Source of the DNA: Dermanyssus gallinae
Lineage: Eukaryota > Arthropoda > Arachnida > Mesostigmata > Dermanyssidae
Reading direction: 5' to 3'
Assembly (NCBI GenBank): GCA_003439945.1
Contig: QVRM01002200.1
Coordinates: forward strand, 372,001-436,000
Length of the DNA: 64,000 nucleotides
Positions 48,292-58,399 of this stretch are shown one piece after another. Every line of letters starts with the position of its first letter. Within the stretch, counting starts at the first letter, position 1. The notes beneath the pieces are model-generated. The model had not been told where the DNA came from, did no database searches, and saw nothing but the letters and a program-made list of their open reading frames with translations. A program made the translations under genes and the position numbers.

Positions 48292-48639
48292 CTTTATCGC
48301 ATACAGTGATTCTATGTGGCCGATGACTGCGAAACTCGACGACGACTGACAATGCGCCTGATCCAAGACTCTCGTCACAACGTCTTTGTCCCTCCAGTCG
48401 AACTTGTACGACGTCCGCGCGTCAAACCGCGATGGTAGACCAGCGTCGTAGCCTTGACGAAGCGTTGCTGCCGAATGGTGAGATCGTTTCTTCGGACGGC
48501 GATCAGCAAAATGATTTACGGCAAGTTTGTAGGAGCGGCTGCGTCGATTGTGCGAGTTGATGAAACGCACATTGTGACGAAAATTGTTTTTCTGTCTCTC
48601 TTCCACTCGCCGCGAGATGTATCGTTTTCTGTGCGCTTT
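48292..48639 (-). CDS. Exon b: prodomain and active-site helix with Cys-to-Ser change
   Basis: This exon of 116 codons starts after a CAG acceptor and ends AAG followed by GTACGT. It holds the I29-type prodomain (FRHNVRFINSHNR, then YKLAVNHFAD), the prodomain-mature junction and the mature N-terminus (FDWRDKDVVTRVLDQ). In papains the next block is CGSCWSF; here it reads C-Q-S-S-S-S-F. The oxyanion Gln (DQ) and the first structural Cys (papain Cys22) are kept, but the nucleophile Cys25 is Ser (codon TCG) and Trp26 is also Ser. The helix continues AVIGHIESLYAIK as in active relatives. The frame is open with no stop. Papain-fold proteins with Ser at this position exist elsewhere (silicateins, Plasmodium SERA5), so this looks like a changed function and not necessarily a dead gene. 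Confidence 0.9.
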
Positions 48640-48749
48640 CTGGCGTCGATCATACCGTGTCGTCGCAGGACAAACAAAAGAAGACATAGTAAATAAAACA
48701 GGAAACTACTGAACTTTGTAGGCGCTGAACGTTGCTACTTAGCGGTTCA

Positions 48750-50500
48750 GTGTAGTCTCCGTAGTCTAGCCTGGCTAAGGCCCGAAGAGTCCTAGCCTGC
48801 TTAAAGAGTTCTAGTGTTGAGCTTGTATTATTTTCGAAAAAAAAAACGGCGCAAATGATAACTAGTACTACATTTTCTATTCGAGCCTGTTGTGGATATA
48901 TGTATAAATGTTTACGCTTACATAAGCTTTGTTGTCACTCCCACCCTTCGGCCCAGAGCACCATGCGGAGTATTGGAATTGAGAGCGCTCGAGTACTGCA
49001 GGTTTTGACCGTGAGCTGTATATTTTGAATTGTTGATACTGTCAGCACTACTGATAGGGAAGCAACAATATATGTATGATACGTGATACGCTGCAAACGC
49101 ACCATTCTAAAAATTAGGACATCGCCGTGCGCACGATACAATCTTCTTGGGTAAATTCTTACTCATCCTTTACTGTGTATGTGTCGAAGCATTTCCCTGC
49201 TGCTGCTATGTCATCCGCTGAAGACGACAGATACAGATGCAACGTGAGCTCGAAGGGACTTTAGATGGCAAACAATAGAGATGAAGTGATTGCATGCAGT
49301 CGTCTTCAACTAGCCGTATCAGAGAGAGAAACGAATTTGATCATTTACGCCCTGAGGAGCCTTGCAGAATTGGCCACGGCCGTAGGGACGGCCAAGACGC
49401 ACATGAGCATGAGCTGAAAGGTCTCAACCGGGCGTAAACCATATCTGTGATTTCACAGTGGTTCTTACTGCCTACATGAACCGTATTTTGCCCGCTCTCA
49501 ATTGAGATCTTCCATCCTTCTTGGCATGGAAAACTTTCTCGGCCTTATTGGCCAAGTGAAACAGCACATTTAAATTTCACGTTCTTGGAGGATCTGCCGT
49601 TTCATCTCACGCTTGTGACTTGTTGGGCCTGTCGCGGGCCCAGCCTAATCCCTGCATTGTCTGCTACACTGTGCAACTATGAGGCGCAATTTGATCGCCG
49701 CTACATCTATATGTGATGTAATTACAAACCTATCAGGAGACACTTGCTATAACGGAACTTTTTTACAAGCGCAAAGCCTGAATAATAGTCCTGCACATAG
49801 TCTGTAAGTATAGATACTTCTCCTAGAACTCACTGCACTCCAATGAAGGGTGTACGGCGGCCTTTGGCACAATTACCTTGTAACACGGATATGTTGGGCA
49901 TATGCGTAAGGCACGCCGTGCTTGCTTTCAGCTGATTGCACTGATCCATAAGATAGTCGATAGGTTGATAACACATAAATATTGTTGCCAATCCCGATAA
50001 AATAAATCGTGATTGCCTGCATGATCAAGTCTGTCATGCGAATAGTGCCTAGTTGTAGCAGCGCATACCTATGTATGTACTCGTACAGGACTTATCTTAC
50101 ACCACAGCCGGTAGGTGATATTTAGTGAATCAATGGTGGGACCAAGCTGAATCAAGAAAGCCAATGGCACTGCAGATAAGGCAAATAATTTGTTTCAATG
50201 GAGCACGCTTTCGGAGGAGTGTTGTTTTGAAGTGAGAGTGAAATTACTAAAATATGTGACCCTGGTGTTGCTGCCCAACCTGGGAGCACAAAATGTGCGA
50301 TTGCCAGACAACCACTCTTCGTAAACAGAAATTGTGCATGCCGACGTGTTCGTGAAACAACTTTGCTGTATGAAACACTTCTGCTTCCTCTAAAGGATGC
50401 ACGACGACGACTAGAAGATGCAACGTGGTCGTTTAGAAGAGAATTCTTAAAAAAAGGTATGAATATATATTATTTTTATTATTATTAACGAACACATTCT
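48750..50500. other. Intron sequence, no gene recognised
   Basis: No supported coding region. Around 50225-50400 a plus-strand frame (VKLLKYVTLVLLPNLGAQ, then LPDN and HADVF) weakly resembles a frame in the MITE at 47090-47260 (VKFIKVLILFFF, LRLREN, YAGVF), so it may be a far relative of that repeat. Confidence 0.35.
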
Positions 50501-51868
50501 CGAAATGCCCACAAGCGTGAATACGCTACGCGGGAGAAAATCCGACTGCTCTAAAGAGCAGAACGCAAGCCCTCAGCGTACGTTGTACGGCCTCGTAGGG
50601 GGGCGAGCCACCTGTTCAGCGACGAACAGAAATTGTGCATGCCAACGAGTCAGCTGACCGGTCTTCTATATAACCGCGAGACGGTACGCGAGACGGCTCT
50701 AATAATTGAGCGCCCGCTTACATTGGAGCAGGATACTATGCATCTGCCCTTTGAGGTAGAAAAAGTAAGTCAGGTAAGAGTGCGGGGCACTCGTACTATG
50801 AGCACTGGGTGCAGTCTGAGCCACTCCTGGTAAACCATCTTTGTGATTTATTCAACGAGATCATAAAGAGGGGACAAATGCCAGGAGCCTGGCATATCAC
50901 CAGGGTTTCTCTTTTATTTAAGGGCAAGCATGGTAATGACAGACGACACCCAAACTTATACCGCGGTATAGCGTCTGAAAAGACGTTAAAAACGACCTTC
51001 TGCAATTTGGTTATTAAACGGATCGGGTACGTTGCCGACCAGACCCTTCCACCGGAGCAATTCGGATTTCGAAGAGGTCGAGGAACGCGTGATGCAATCC
51101 ATGTGGTTCAGTCAGAGATGGAGCAAACTGTGGCAAAGCCCGGAGGCCATTTGTATGCAGTCCTTATAGACTGCGTCAAGGCTTTCGGCAAAGCACCTCG
51201 ATTTCTCCTGGTGAAGTCATTCCAATACGCAGGGGTTGGTGGCTCTCTTCTGAGTGTAATTTCTAGCTTCTTTGATGAGCGCTGATGTATGGTCTTGACG
51301 GAGTATGGGAACACCTCACTCGGGCAAACTTTGGTTTGCTTGAAAGGTGTTTTACAATGTACTTGAAGCGAGTACTTTGCCTGTCAATGCGGGCAAGGAG
51401 CAGCTTTGTGTACCTAATGTCAGGCTGTGCACCGGTTGTTGAGATAATTCGATTGCGGTTGAAGACACCGCGTACAGTACCATTCGAGAGCTTTTTCTCG
51501 GAATGGGAAAATCAAGTTGAACAAATCCGACGAGAGGTCGGAGACCTGGATATTTTCAGGGCCTCTCACCTCTGGTCTGGTCTTGCATGTGACAATCGCC
51601 ACGTCTATACCAGATACATAGTTCATGGCTATTATCACCTGGTTTGTTCGAATACGAGCTTCCACGAGGAGTACACCGAGTGCGTCTGTCGACTGTGCTC
51701 TCAGGTGTGTACGAAGTTTAATGCGTCTGCCTGCCTGGCCCTTGCGAAGGGATCACTGCACTGCCTCTCTCGAATTAGATGCCGCGAGCAGCTGACTGTA
51801 TAATTGTATATTTTGTATAAGTGTTTATGTTATATGCATGCTCAATATGAGTGAAATAAATATGAAGG
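50500..51868 (+). pseudogene. LINE family 1 copy with 0.5-kb RT deletion
   Basis: The frame at 50809-51285 covers FNEIIKRGQMPGAWHITRV, DQTLPPEQFGFRRGRGTRD and IDCVKAFGKAPR (motif A with one Asp changed to Gly: AFGK instead of AFDK). At FFDE it jumps to LMYGLDGVWEHLTRANFG (51285), losing about 515 bases that hold motif B and YADD in the 9-kb copy. The C-terminal frame is open to 51803 (YIVHGYYHLVC, CVCRLCSQVC, KFNASAC). The 3' end has the hairpin CTCAATATGAG (51841-51851) and GTGAAATAAAT. Confidence 0.85.
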
Positions 51869-52029
51869 ATGGAAATGCCCATATTATGGCAAGAATTTCA
51901 GTTCTAAATTGTGGTTGCAATTAAGCAATTAAGGTTTTCCGGAGGGCATGCCGAGATTAAGAACTCGCGTAAATGACCCACTTCATAAGATATCATAGTC
52001 ATAGCTCTAGAATCACACACAAATTGTTT

Positions 52030-52205
52030 TTCTTACAGTAAGTGCTCAGAGGTGCCTCAAACCCCTGTGCACATTTGATAGCGCCTGCAGAGATTTCTTT
52101 GCATGTCTTGAAATATGCCAGGCATGGCACTAACGGCCTCAACAGCGGAGGTTATCTTGGAGATCAGCTTTTCACGGGATTCGACCGGACTCTCATAGAC
52201 GTGGC
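52030..52205 (-). pseudogene. Tc1/mariner-superfamily transposase C-terminal fragment
   Basis: A minus-strand frame contains YESPVESREKLISKITSAVE, then MPGIFQDMQRNLCRRYQMC, the C-terminal end of the same transposase type as at 52.2-53.0 kb but inverted. Confidence 0.65.
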
Positions 52206-52229
52206 TAGCTGATGGATTAAACGGCTTGC

Positions 52230-53050
52230 AGCACCGCCCACAGGGTACGAAGGTTAAACGACTACATTCGTACCAACGGCAGCAAGCTCAAGCTCTGCTG
52301 GATTCAGGTTACAAGGGATGGGTTGTCTAGTGCAGCTGGTTTCTGAGACAAGTAGAATCCAATGCGGAGTTTCTTATACTTGTGCTTTACACAGATGAGG
52401 CTTGCTTTACACAAGACAGTGGGTTTAGCAGGCACCGTATGCGTTCTTGGTAAGCAAGAGTTCGTATATGATCCACCAGCGTGGATGTCAAGGCCGTTCC
52501 TCCGTGAATGTGTGGGCTGTCATAGTGAACAACTATAGCATGAGCCCACGCGCTAACTTCCTAACCGATTAGATGGAGAAGCATATTATACATTCCAGAG
52601 CGAAACATTACCGGGACTGCTGGAAGGCGTTCCAGAAGGTGTTTGCGAGAGGGAGTGGTTCCAGCACGGCAAAGTGCCATTGCGCTGCGACCGTGCGGTA
52701 TGCAACTATCTCAACGTGACCTTCGAAAAAGAAACTTCGTAGTTTGGTCAAGGCGGGCCATTCACATTACTTGGACACCGTGATCGCCTGATTTAACAAG
52801 TCTCGATTGTTTCTTTGGAGTCACCTAAACGCTCTCGTCTATGGGAATCCGGTCGAGTCCCGGGAAAAAAACGGGTCACCAGGATTTATCTCCACTGCTG
52901 TGGCCGTTCAAGCGATGTCTGGCATATTCCAAGACATGCAACGAAATCTTTGCAGGTACTACCAAATATGTACAGTGATTGCGGATGCACTTTTGAGCAG
53001 CTACTGAAAGAGAATAAATTGTGTGCGCCTCTAAAGCTATGAAGAATGAT
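52230..53050 (+). pseudogene. Tc1/mariner-superfamily transposase remnant
   Basis: Pieces in order: LYTDEACFTQDSGFSRHRM (first catalytic Asp block), CVGCHSEQL, GEAYYTFQSETLPGLLEGVP, EREWFQHGKVPLRCDRAVC where active relatives have WFQHDGAPAH, then GGPFTLLGHRDRL (degraded SPDLNP region) and FLWSHLNALVYGNPVESRE and DMQRNLCRYYQIC. The arthropod IS630/Tc1-like group is inferred. The second catalytic Asp is lost and stops are present. Confidence 0.75.
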
Positions 53051-53563
53051 GCATCTGATGAAGTAGTTTATGCATGCACTCAATCTCGACATGCCTTCCG
53101 AAAAACCGTTATCACTCCTCTACCATGAATCGGATCGCCATAGATTTATTTAGAAAAAATCGTTATAAAATGAGCAAAATCGCGCATTCAGTGCCGCTCG
53201 GGCAAAACTCACAAATGTTACAGCTTTTAGTCTTCTCACTCTCCCTTCGAAAAAAGACCATGATCTATTGAAAACATATTTGCTTTAACAAGCTATACAA
53301 ATATCTATATCGCTTTTTGACTATTTGCCCGGTACCGTGTATATATACGTATATATATGTAGCTACTTCTTGCAGCACGTAGATACGTAAATATATTCCT
53401 ATCTGCGATAGCTGAGAGTCACGAGCCATTTGAACACGATAAAAAGACCCCTCGCTTAAGTGTAGTTGCAATTATTTGCTAGCTATGGTAACATATATAT
53501 ATAATCACGACTGCCGATCACAATTGTTGTTGATATCCTAAAGCGATGGTATAAGGTAATCAC

Positions 53564-53865
53564 CTTGAAGCGTCGAAAGTCACGGACCAGGTCTCTTTCG
53601 TCGTAGTCAATGAACTCGCGCATTGGATTCAATGGACGCGCCTGTGGCGGTTCGGGAGGTAAGGGAATGTTCACGCAGTGCCTGGTGCCACTCAGCGTGT
53701 GGACATCGAAGAGCCACTTATCCTGACGTCCCGGCTCATAGTGTGTGTAGATCAGGAACCAGTGGTCGAAGTGCGATTCGAATAGCGTACTGTAGCCGTT
53801 TACCTCGTAGCGAACGGGAACTAGTTGCGAGCTTTCAAATAAGGCAGTGGTACCCAAGACAGTGT
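53564..53865 (-). CDS. Exon a: N-terminal family domain of 26-29-p-like protein
   Basis: The translation contains VPVRYEVNGYSTLFESHFDH and, further on, NPMREFI. These match the conserved RYEMxGYNxLLGSHYDHY and NPMxEFI blocks that set the 26-29-p group apart from ordinary cathepsin L. The exon ends ...RRFK at a GT donor (53563-53562). The acceptor is placed at the AG just before 53865, because an in-frame stop lies two codons further out; its pyrimidine tract is weak, so this border is the least certain of the gene. Upstream exons with the signal peptide and first domain were looked for on the minus strand to 64 kb and not recognised. The exon lies between a Tc1-like remnant (52-53 kb) and LINE fragments (from 54.2 kb). 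Confidence 0.8.
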
Positions 53866-54097
53866 CTGGTTAAACTTTGTTAAGCTCAACCGTATACGCC
53901 GTAATTCAATCATCTAGAAAAAACTTGTTTCTTTAAAAATCATTCTTTTTAATCATCTTCCAGAAAACGGCCAAACGGCCACGCTACTGGTGGCCGCAGG
54001 CACACATTCAATTATTATGCCTTACAATTTATGTCAAATATAACATTTTTATTATATTTTTTCACTGAGACTATGAGACGCCACCTCGGAGAAGTAT

Positions 54098-54118
54098 ATA
54101 TATATATATATATATATA
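54098..54118. repeat. (TA)n microsatellite
   Basis: About ten TA units. Confidence 0.9.
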
Positions 54119-54179
54119 AGTCGTACACTAAGGCACCAGGATCAATGTTACCCCATCACGAATGACCTTGGAGTCGACC

Positions 54180-54470
54180 TGTGAAGAAGAGCCATTATCA
54201 AATCCTATATGGGAATGCTAGACTCAATGCTCACCTACTGTCTTCCATGTCCGATACTACTAAATCCATTCGGAAAAGCGACAAAGTGCGCCTTGCCGTG
54301 AGGTTTTCTCTCAGAAGATCTACTGCAGGCCTGGACAATATTTGGCCTTGTCTCATCAATGATCAAGCTGGATCACCAGCTTATTACAGCCTATACTGTA
54401 TCTTCGACTCAGTGCAATTATGTGAGATATGCGAGTGGGCCATATGCGAGTTCTCGTTGGTTCACCAATA
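54180..54470 (+). pseudogene. LINE family 3 RT fingers fragment
   Basis: VRLAVRFSLRRSTAGLDNIW then PCLINDQAG matches the TFSRSSAAGLD block of the 30-kb copy. Nothing else of the element is next to it. Confidence 0.5.
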
Positions 54471-54580
54471 ATCATTAAGTGCCTCAGTTGTTTAAAGGGC
54501 GCTTCATCCGTGAAGAGCACAAGCGTTGGGAACTCAGTCCGGATGTCCTTTCTGCGCAGAAATAGTAATCAATACGTGTT
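54410..54580 (-). pseudogene. Tc1-like transposase fragment (TDEA block)
   Basis: A minus-strand frame reads LVLFTDEAPFKQ then GEPTRTRIWPTRISHN, similar to the first catalytic block at 52.3 kb. It overlaps the right edge of the LINE fragment. Confidence 0.5.
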
Positions 54581-55105
54581 TAGTAATCAATAAGCTGCAA
54601 AACTTAGGCTAGCTGGAAATACGGTTCTTTCAATAACGGTTATGGGCGGTCTTACATGCGACCGCTTCTGGAGTTTGAAGCCTCATTAAGGCAATTATGT
54701 GCAACTATAAGCGCGGTATTGTGCAAAACTGACGGTATGAATGCAGTTCTTCGTAAATTAGGAGTTTCAGTCAGTCCGCGCTTCCTCGTTATTTGTCAAC
54801 GGGTCCATCACGAGGAGCGAAATAAAACCTACACTTTCTAATAGACTGCAAATCGAATAAACGCGCGGGTCCGATCTCTTGGATAGCTCGGTTTCGTATT
54901 AAAACTTTATCTGCTGTAGAGACTTGTTGGCAGCTTTTCAACCATTACAAACGTGCCATGCGTACTACGGCTAGTAACAGTTAATTTGAGCACTCATTGC
55001 ATTGCATTAAGCAGTTTCTCTTCAAACTCTTCAATACGATTTGAAAAGTAACACGGTTGATCCGTTCAACAGAGGAATTTTAAATCTTGTTTATTTACTT
55101 TCTGA

Positions 55106-55285
55106 TCAGGAATGAAACCACTCATACGTAAGTACAAATATTATTGCGGTGAGATGGATTGAAGCATCATAAGGAGTTAACTTGTACATCGACAATATCA
55201 CCGCAGTTGCAGCCAGACCTACCGTGACGGCAATCCCAAAGCCTCCGCCCGTTAATGCCAGATCTTGCCATCTGACTTCGGCCAT
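55106..55285 (-). CDS. Small ORF or exon: 59-residue two-helix membrane protein, unidentified
   Basis: ATG (55285) to TGA (55106) on the minus strand. The sequence has a short polar start (MAEVRWQDLALTGGG), a hydrophobic helix (FGIAVTVGLAATAVILSMY), a short loop (KLTPYDAS) and a second hydrophobic segment ending EWFHS. The clean alternation of helix-loop-helix in an intergenic, repeat-rich area is unusual. I do not recognise the family. It lies about 1.2 kb upstream of exon a on the same strand, so it could also be an exon of that or another gene, or chance. Confidence 0.3.
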   Translation of the reverse strand: MAEVRWQDLALTGGGFGIAVTVGLAATAVILSMYKLTPYDASIHLTAIIFVLTYEWFHS

Positions 55286-55559
55286 TAGTTCTATGCTTGA
55301 AAGAGTCCTTTAGTTTGTTTTTCGAAGAGAACATTTAGTTAGTTTTAATAACACGTGGTAATGTGTAAATGTGTTTGTCAATACAGTCATCTCCTTTAAA
55401 TGACTGAGTATTCTGGAGTATGCAGACAAACAGAATATGAGTAACAGATCTTTGTCAGCGCCAATTAGCGCTAACCTCTCTGTTATAATCCATCGTTTGT
55501 CGTAGCAAGTCCTCAGCACGCTCACGACATCGTTACGCAAGTACGGCAAGCCTAGCCAT

Positions 55560-56945
55560 CCCTGGGCGGCCTCACGCCCGACCATTTAATATGCCTTCTG
55601 CCTACAAACGGAGACCACAACGATGTGCGGGCCACACTCGCCAAGGTATGCAACATCACGCGTAACGGGCAAGTTCCGGAGGCTGCGAAAAGCATCATGT
55701 ACGAGGGGTGACTCCTCGCCCTGAAAAGGAAAACCGGGGGATACCAATTCATAGCCGTTGGCTGCACTCTGCATAGACTGGCCACAAATACTCTGCTTCC
55801 CCAGGCGAATGTGAACAACTACCTGCAGTTGCCACAGATTATGGGGTGGAAACAATTGTTACAGCTTGCACCTATCTCGAAAACAACGAGAAATGTTTCC
55901 GCCTATAGTTTGATTAAAATGCTTTAAACATAGAAAAACCAGGACGCCCGATGGAAGAGGTGTCTAGGCGCGCCCCGGCACTCTATTCAATAATCACTAG
56001 GCTCATAGCAGGCCGACTCTTAATGTTGAAATTACATCATCAGCCGATTGTCAACAGGGAGACGTCGCTTTTCTCGAGAATCGAGTTTTGTATGCATAAT
56101 GCATTAGTACGTTAAGCAGGTGACATCTAGGGTCCCTCTATTCTACCTCGAGAGATTCTTATTGACAACGATTTGTTCGTGTTACTCAGAGACATCAAGG
56201 ATCATAGAAAGTTCGAGCCATGGAGGGGGCAACTAACTAAACCCTGCTAACTGCAAGCGAATCCTTCAAAGTTTCAAAAGTGAGACAGCAAGCGATCGTT
56301 GAATTTAACAGCAAGCTCCGGGCATTGACTGCTGTGAGCTGGACCTGTATGGTGTTCTCCAAGATAATTGGCTTCTGACTACTGGTCGAGAACGTAGAAA
56401 AGCTCTCCCGACTCTACCAGCGGCTGGGTCATGTTCGGAAACACAAGGTCTCCTCTCCGCTCCGTCACGCAATGCGAGTCCAAAAGGTTTTGTACGGGTT
56501 ACGGATCTTGCCTGCTTTCCTACTTCCAGTAGAAACTTTGGATCTTGACCACCAGATGAGGAGAGCCTTAGAAAACATCCTCGACATGGACGCAGGCAAG
56601 CCTACGAGTCCGGCTGGGTGGACTGCGCGTTCGCTTGGCCACGGACCTTGCCTTGCTCGCCTTCCTTATCTCGTCACGTAACTGCGCCTCCGCCATAGTC
56701 GCTACTGCAGTTGTACTTATCAGCCACCATCAAAATATCGTTGTAGTGGAACCAAATCGCCACTCAGGCTACCCAGATAACCCTTCTGTCTGCTTGCAAG
56801 TTAGATGTAGACGACATTCAACGTAAAGCAGTCTTATCCGACGCCACCGGAGCGTGGCTCGACGTGTTTCCGTCTGAGCTCATCGGAATAAACTGGCCAA
56901 AGACCAGTTCCGTGCTGCCAGTGGCTACGAAGACAGACACATCGA
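55560..56945 (+). pseudogene. LINE family 3-like RT remnant
   Basis: Frames contain HNDVRATLAKVCNI and GQVPEAAKSI, then LKRKTGGYQFIAVGCTLHRL (the KKDGG-RPIAVG block), later HAMRVQKVLYGLRILPAFLL and WTARSLGHGP, and finally VDDIQRKAVLSDATGAWLDV-like residues with PSELIGINW near 56860. These are the RT thumb and pre-CCHC blocks of the same class as the 14-18 kb element. Most of the palm is missing. Confidence 0.6.
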
Positions 56946-57241
56946 GTACACTCAGTAACTATTTTTATACTCAGTGAACTTCCCGTTAAGTTGGATAACC
57001 TTAAAGATGCGGTTTGGTATAGTGATGAACAAATTTCGAATGACGCCAAGAGCTCGCCCTAAGCCTTCTTGTGTTGTTTCTTTTAGTTCTTAGAGTACAC
57101 CCAGTAACTATTTTTATACTCAGTGAACTTCTCGTTAAGTTGGATAACCTCAAAGATGCGGTTTGGTATAGTGATGAACAAATTTTGAATGACGCCAAGA
57201 GCTCGTCCCAAGCCTTCTTGTGTTGTTTCTTTTAGTTCTAC
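56944..57241. repeat. 149-bp tandem duplication (two copies)
   Basis: GAGTACACTCAGTAACTATT at 56944 recurs as GAGTACACCCAGTAACTATT at 57093, and both units end TTTCTTTTAGTTCT. A few substitutions separate the copies. It duplicates the 3' end of the Tc1-like transposase gene. Confidence 0.92.
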
Positions 57242-57706
57242 CTGGTTCGAAAATTGTCTTTCGTCGTGAAAACCTTTCAGGCGAGCCAGCCCCACACGTT
57301 AACATTAATATCAGACGAGACTGCAGGCCAGCGTAGGACCTCAATGTAGCGTTTTTCGAACCAGCTTCCGATCAGCCTGGGGCTTTGAGACAGAGCATTA
57401 TCGTGTTGAACCGGGCGCTCCCATCAGCTCAAAATGCGCCAATTGCTCTTCTAGAAGATCTATATATAATTTAGAGCGCTATAGTGCGCCAAATTAACCC
57501 GACCGTCTAAAAACACAATCGACGACTTTGTATGACACCCGACAGCGGCCCAGATCATCACCAAACCGCCATCTGAGTGCCGTTTTGACAATTTCTGTTT
57601 TTCCTTGTGCACATTGCGGAAGTACTAGTTAAATCCATTCGATCCATCAAAACCTGTTTCATCTGAAATGAGCTCTCAGTGCCATTCAGTGGTTCATGAC
57701 ATCGTA
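56975..57706 (-). pseudogene. Tc1-like transposase remnant with duplicated C-terminus
   Basis: Minus strand: ISDETGFDGSNGFN, LVMIWAAVGCHTKSSIVFLD, then QHDNALSQSPRLIGSWFEKR (second Asp block) and VWGWLA, and FHDERQFSNQVELKETTQEG with IPNRIFEVIQLNEKFTEY at the end. The expected SPDLNPIENVWG reads SSDINVNVWG, so the catalytic Glu is lost. Stops and a frameshift are present. The last 149 bp are doubled. Confidence 0.8.
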
Positions 57707-57928
57707 TCAAGATCATCGTCATTCCACTCAGACGGATGGTTCCGTCTGAGGTGAATGCGGAGGCCGGATTTGGTGTTAAAAATTCGTAAGCAGCCGGCGA
57801 CTGGGCATTGTTCTATGAGGGGGAGGGACCGTGACTGGGGGAGGGGGTGACACCCAGCGTGGGGATGTAGGGGCGTTGGGGGGGATGCTATTGACATCCT
57901 CGGTGTTATCCTCAGTATCAAAAGCATC

Positions 57929-57959
<31 letters not shown>

Positions 57960-58375
57960 CTATTATTATTGCTATTGGTGCAACCACTGTTACTAGAAGA
58001 GACACCGGAGCCGCTAGATATATGTGTTGGCTCCTGTATATGGGGGTTATGGGAATCGGCTATATTATTATTTCTAATGGATGGTGTATTATTATTTAGC
58101 CGATTATTATTATAATTGGTTGCACGCGGGGATCTAACTGTGGGAGACGCGCCTAGTTGTGTAGGGTCGGGGCAGCTAGGGGGTATCGGTATATTATCAC
58201 TATTGGGGGCGGGGATGGGGGGGGGGGGGGGGGAGCGAGTTATCTATACTAGGAGAGGTGGGAGGTTCGTTGACTACTTGCGTGCGGTGGGAGCGCATAT
58301 GGGCCGCGAGGCCGGCACCAGTCTTGCATCTCCTGTCGCAGATTGGACATGTTAGTCGCCGAGAGTCCATCTTCT
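57694..58375 (-). pseudogene. C2H2 zinc-finger ORF with Asn-rich linker (possible R2/NeSL-type LINE N-terminus)
   Basis: On the minus strand ATG at about 58372 starts MDSRRLTCPICDRRCKTGAG with a C2H2 finger (C-x2-C...H-x3-H: AAHMRSH). A Pro-rich stretch, a poly-C run, a Ser/Asn-rich linker (NNNSSNNNNNNNND) and a second finger follow: CPVAGCLRIFNTKSGLRIHL then RRNH. The 17-base C run (58214-58230) shifts the frame by one and another shift lies near 57820. Two C2H2 fingers in front of a long ORF are typical of the DNA-binding N-terminus of R2-like LINEs. No RT follows, so this is a fragment or a host gene with low support. Confidence 0.5.
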
Positions 58376-58399
58376 GTCTTCTCTTCGGTGGAAGTAAGA

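Noticed and set aside
54656..54841. 61-codon frame with VLRKLGVSVSP and EERNKTY, possibly an IS4EU/Kolobok transposase end
   Set aside because: The resemblance is too short and no other transposase motif is nearby.
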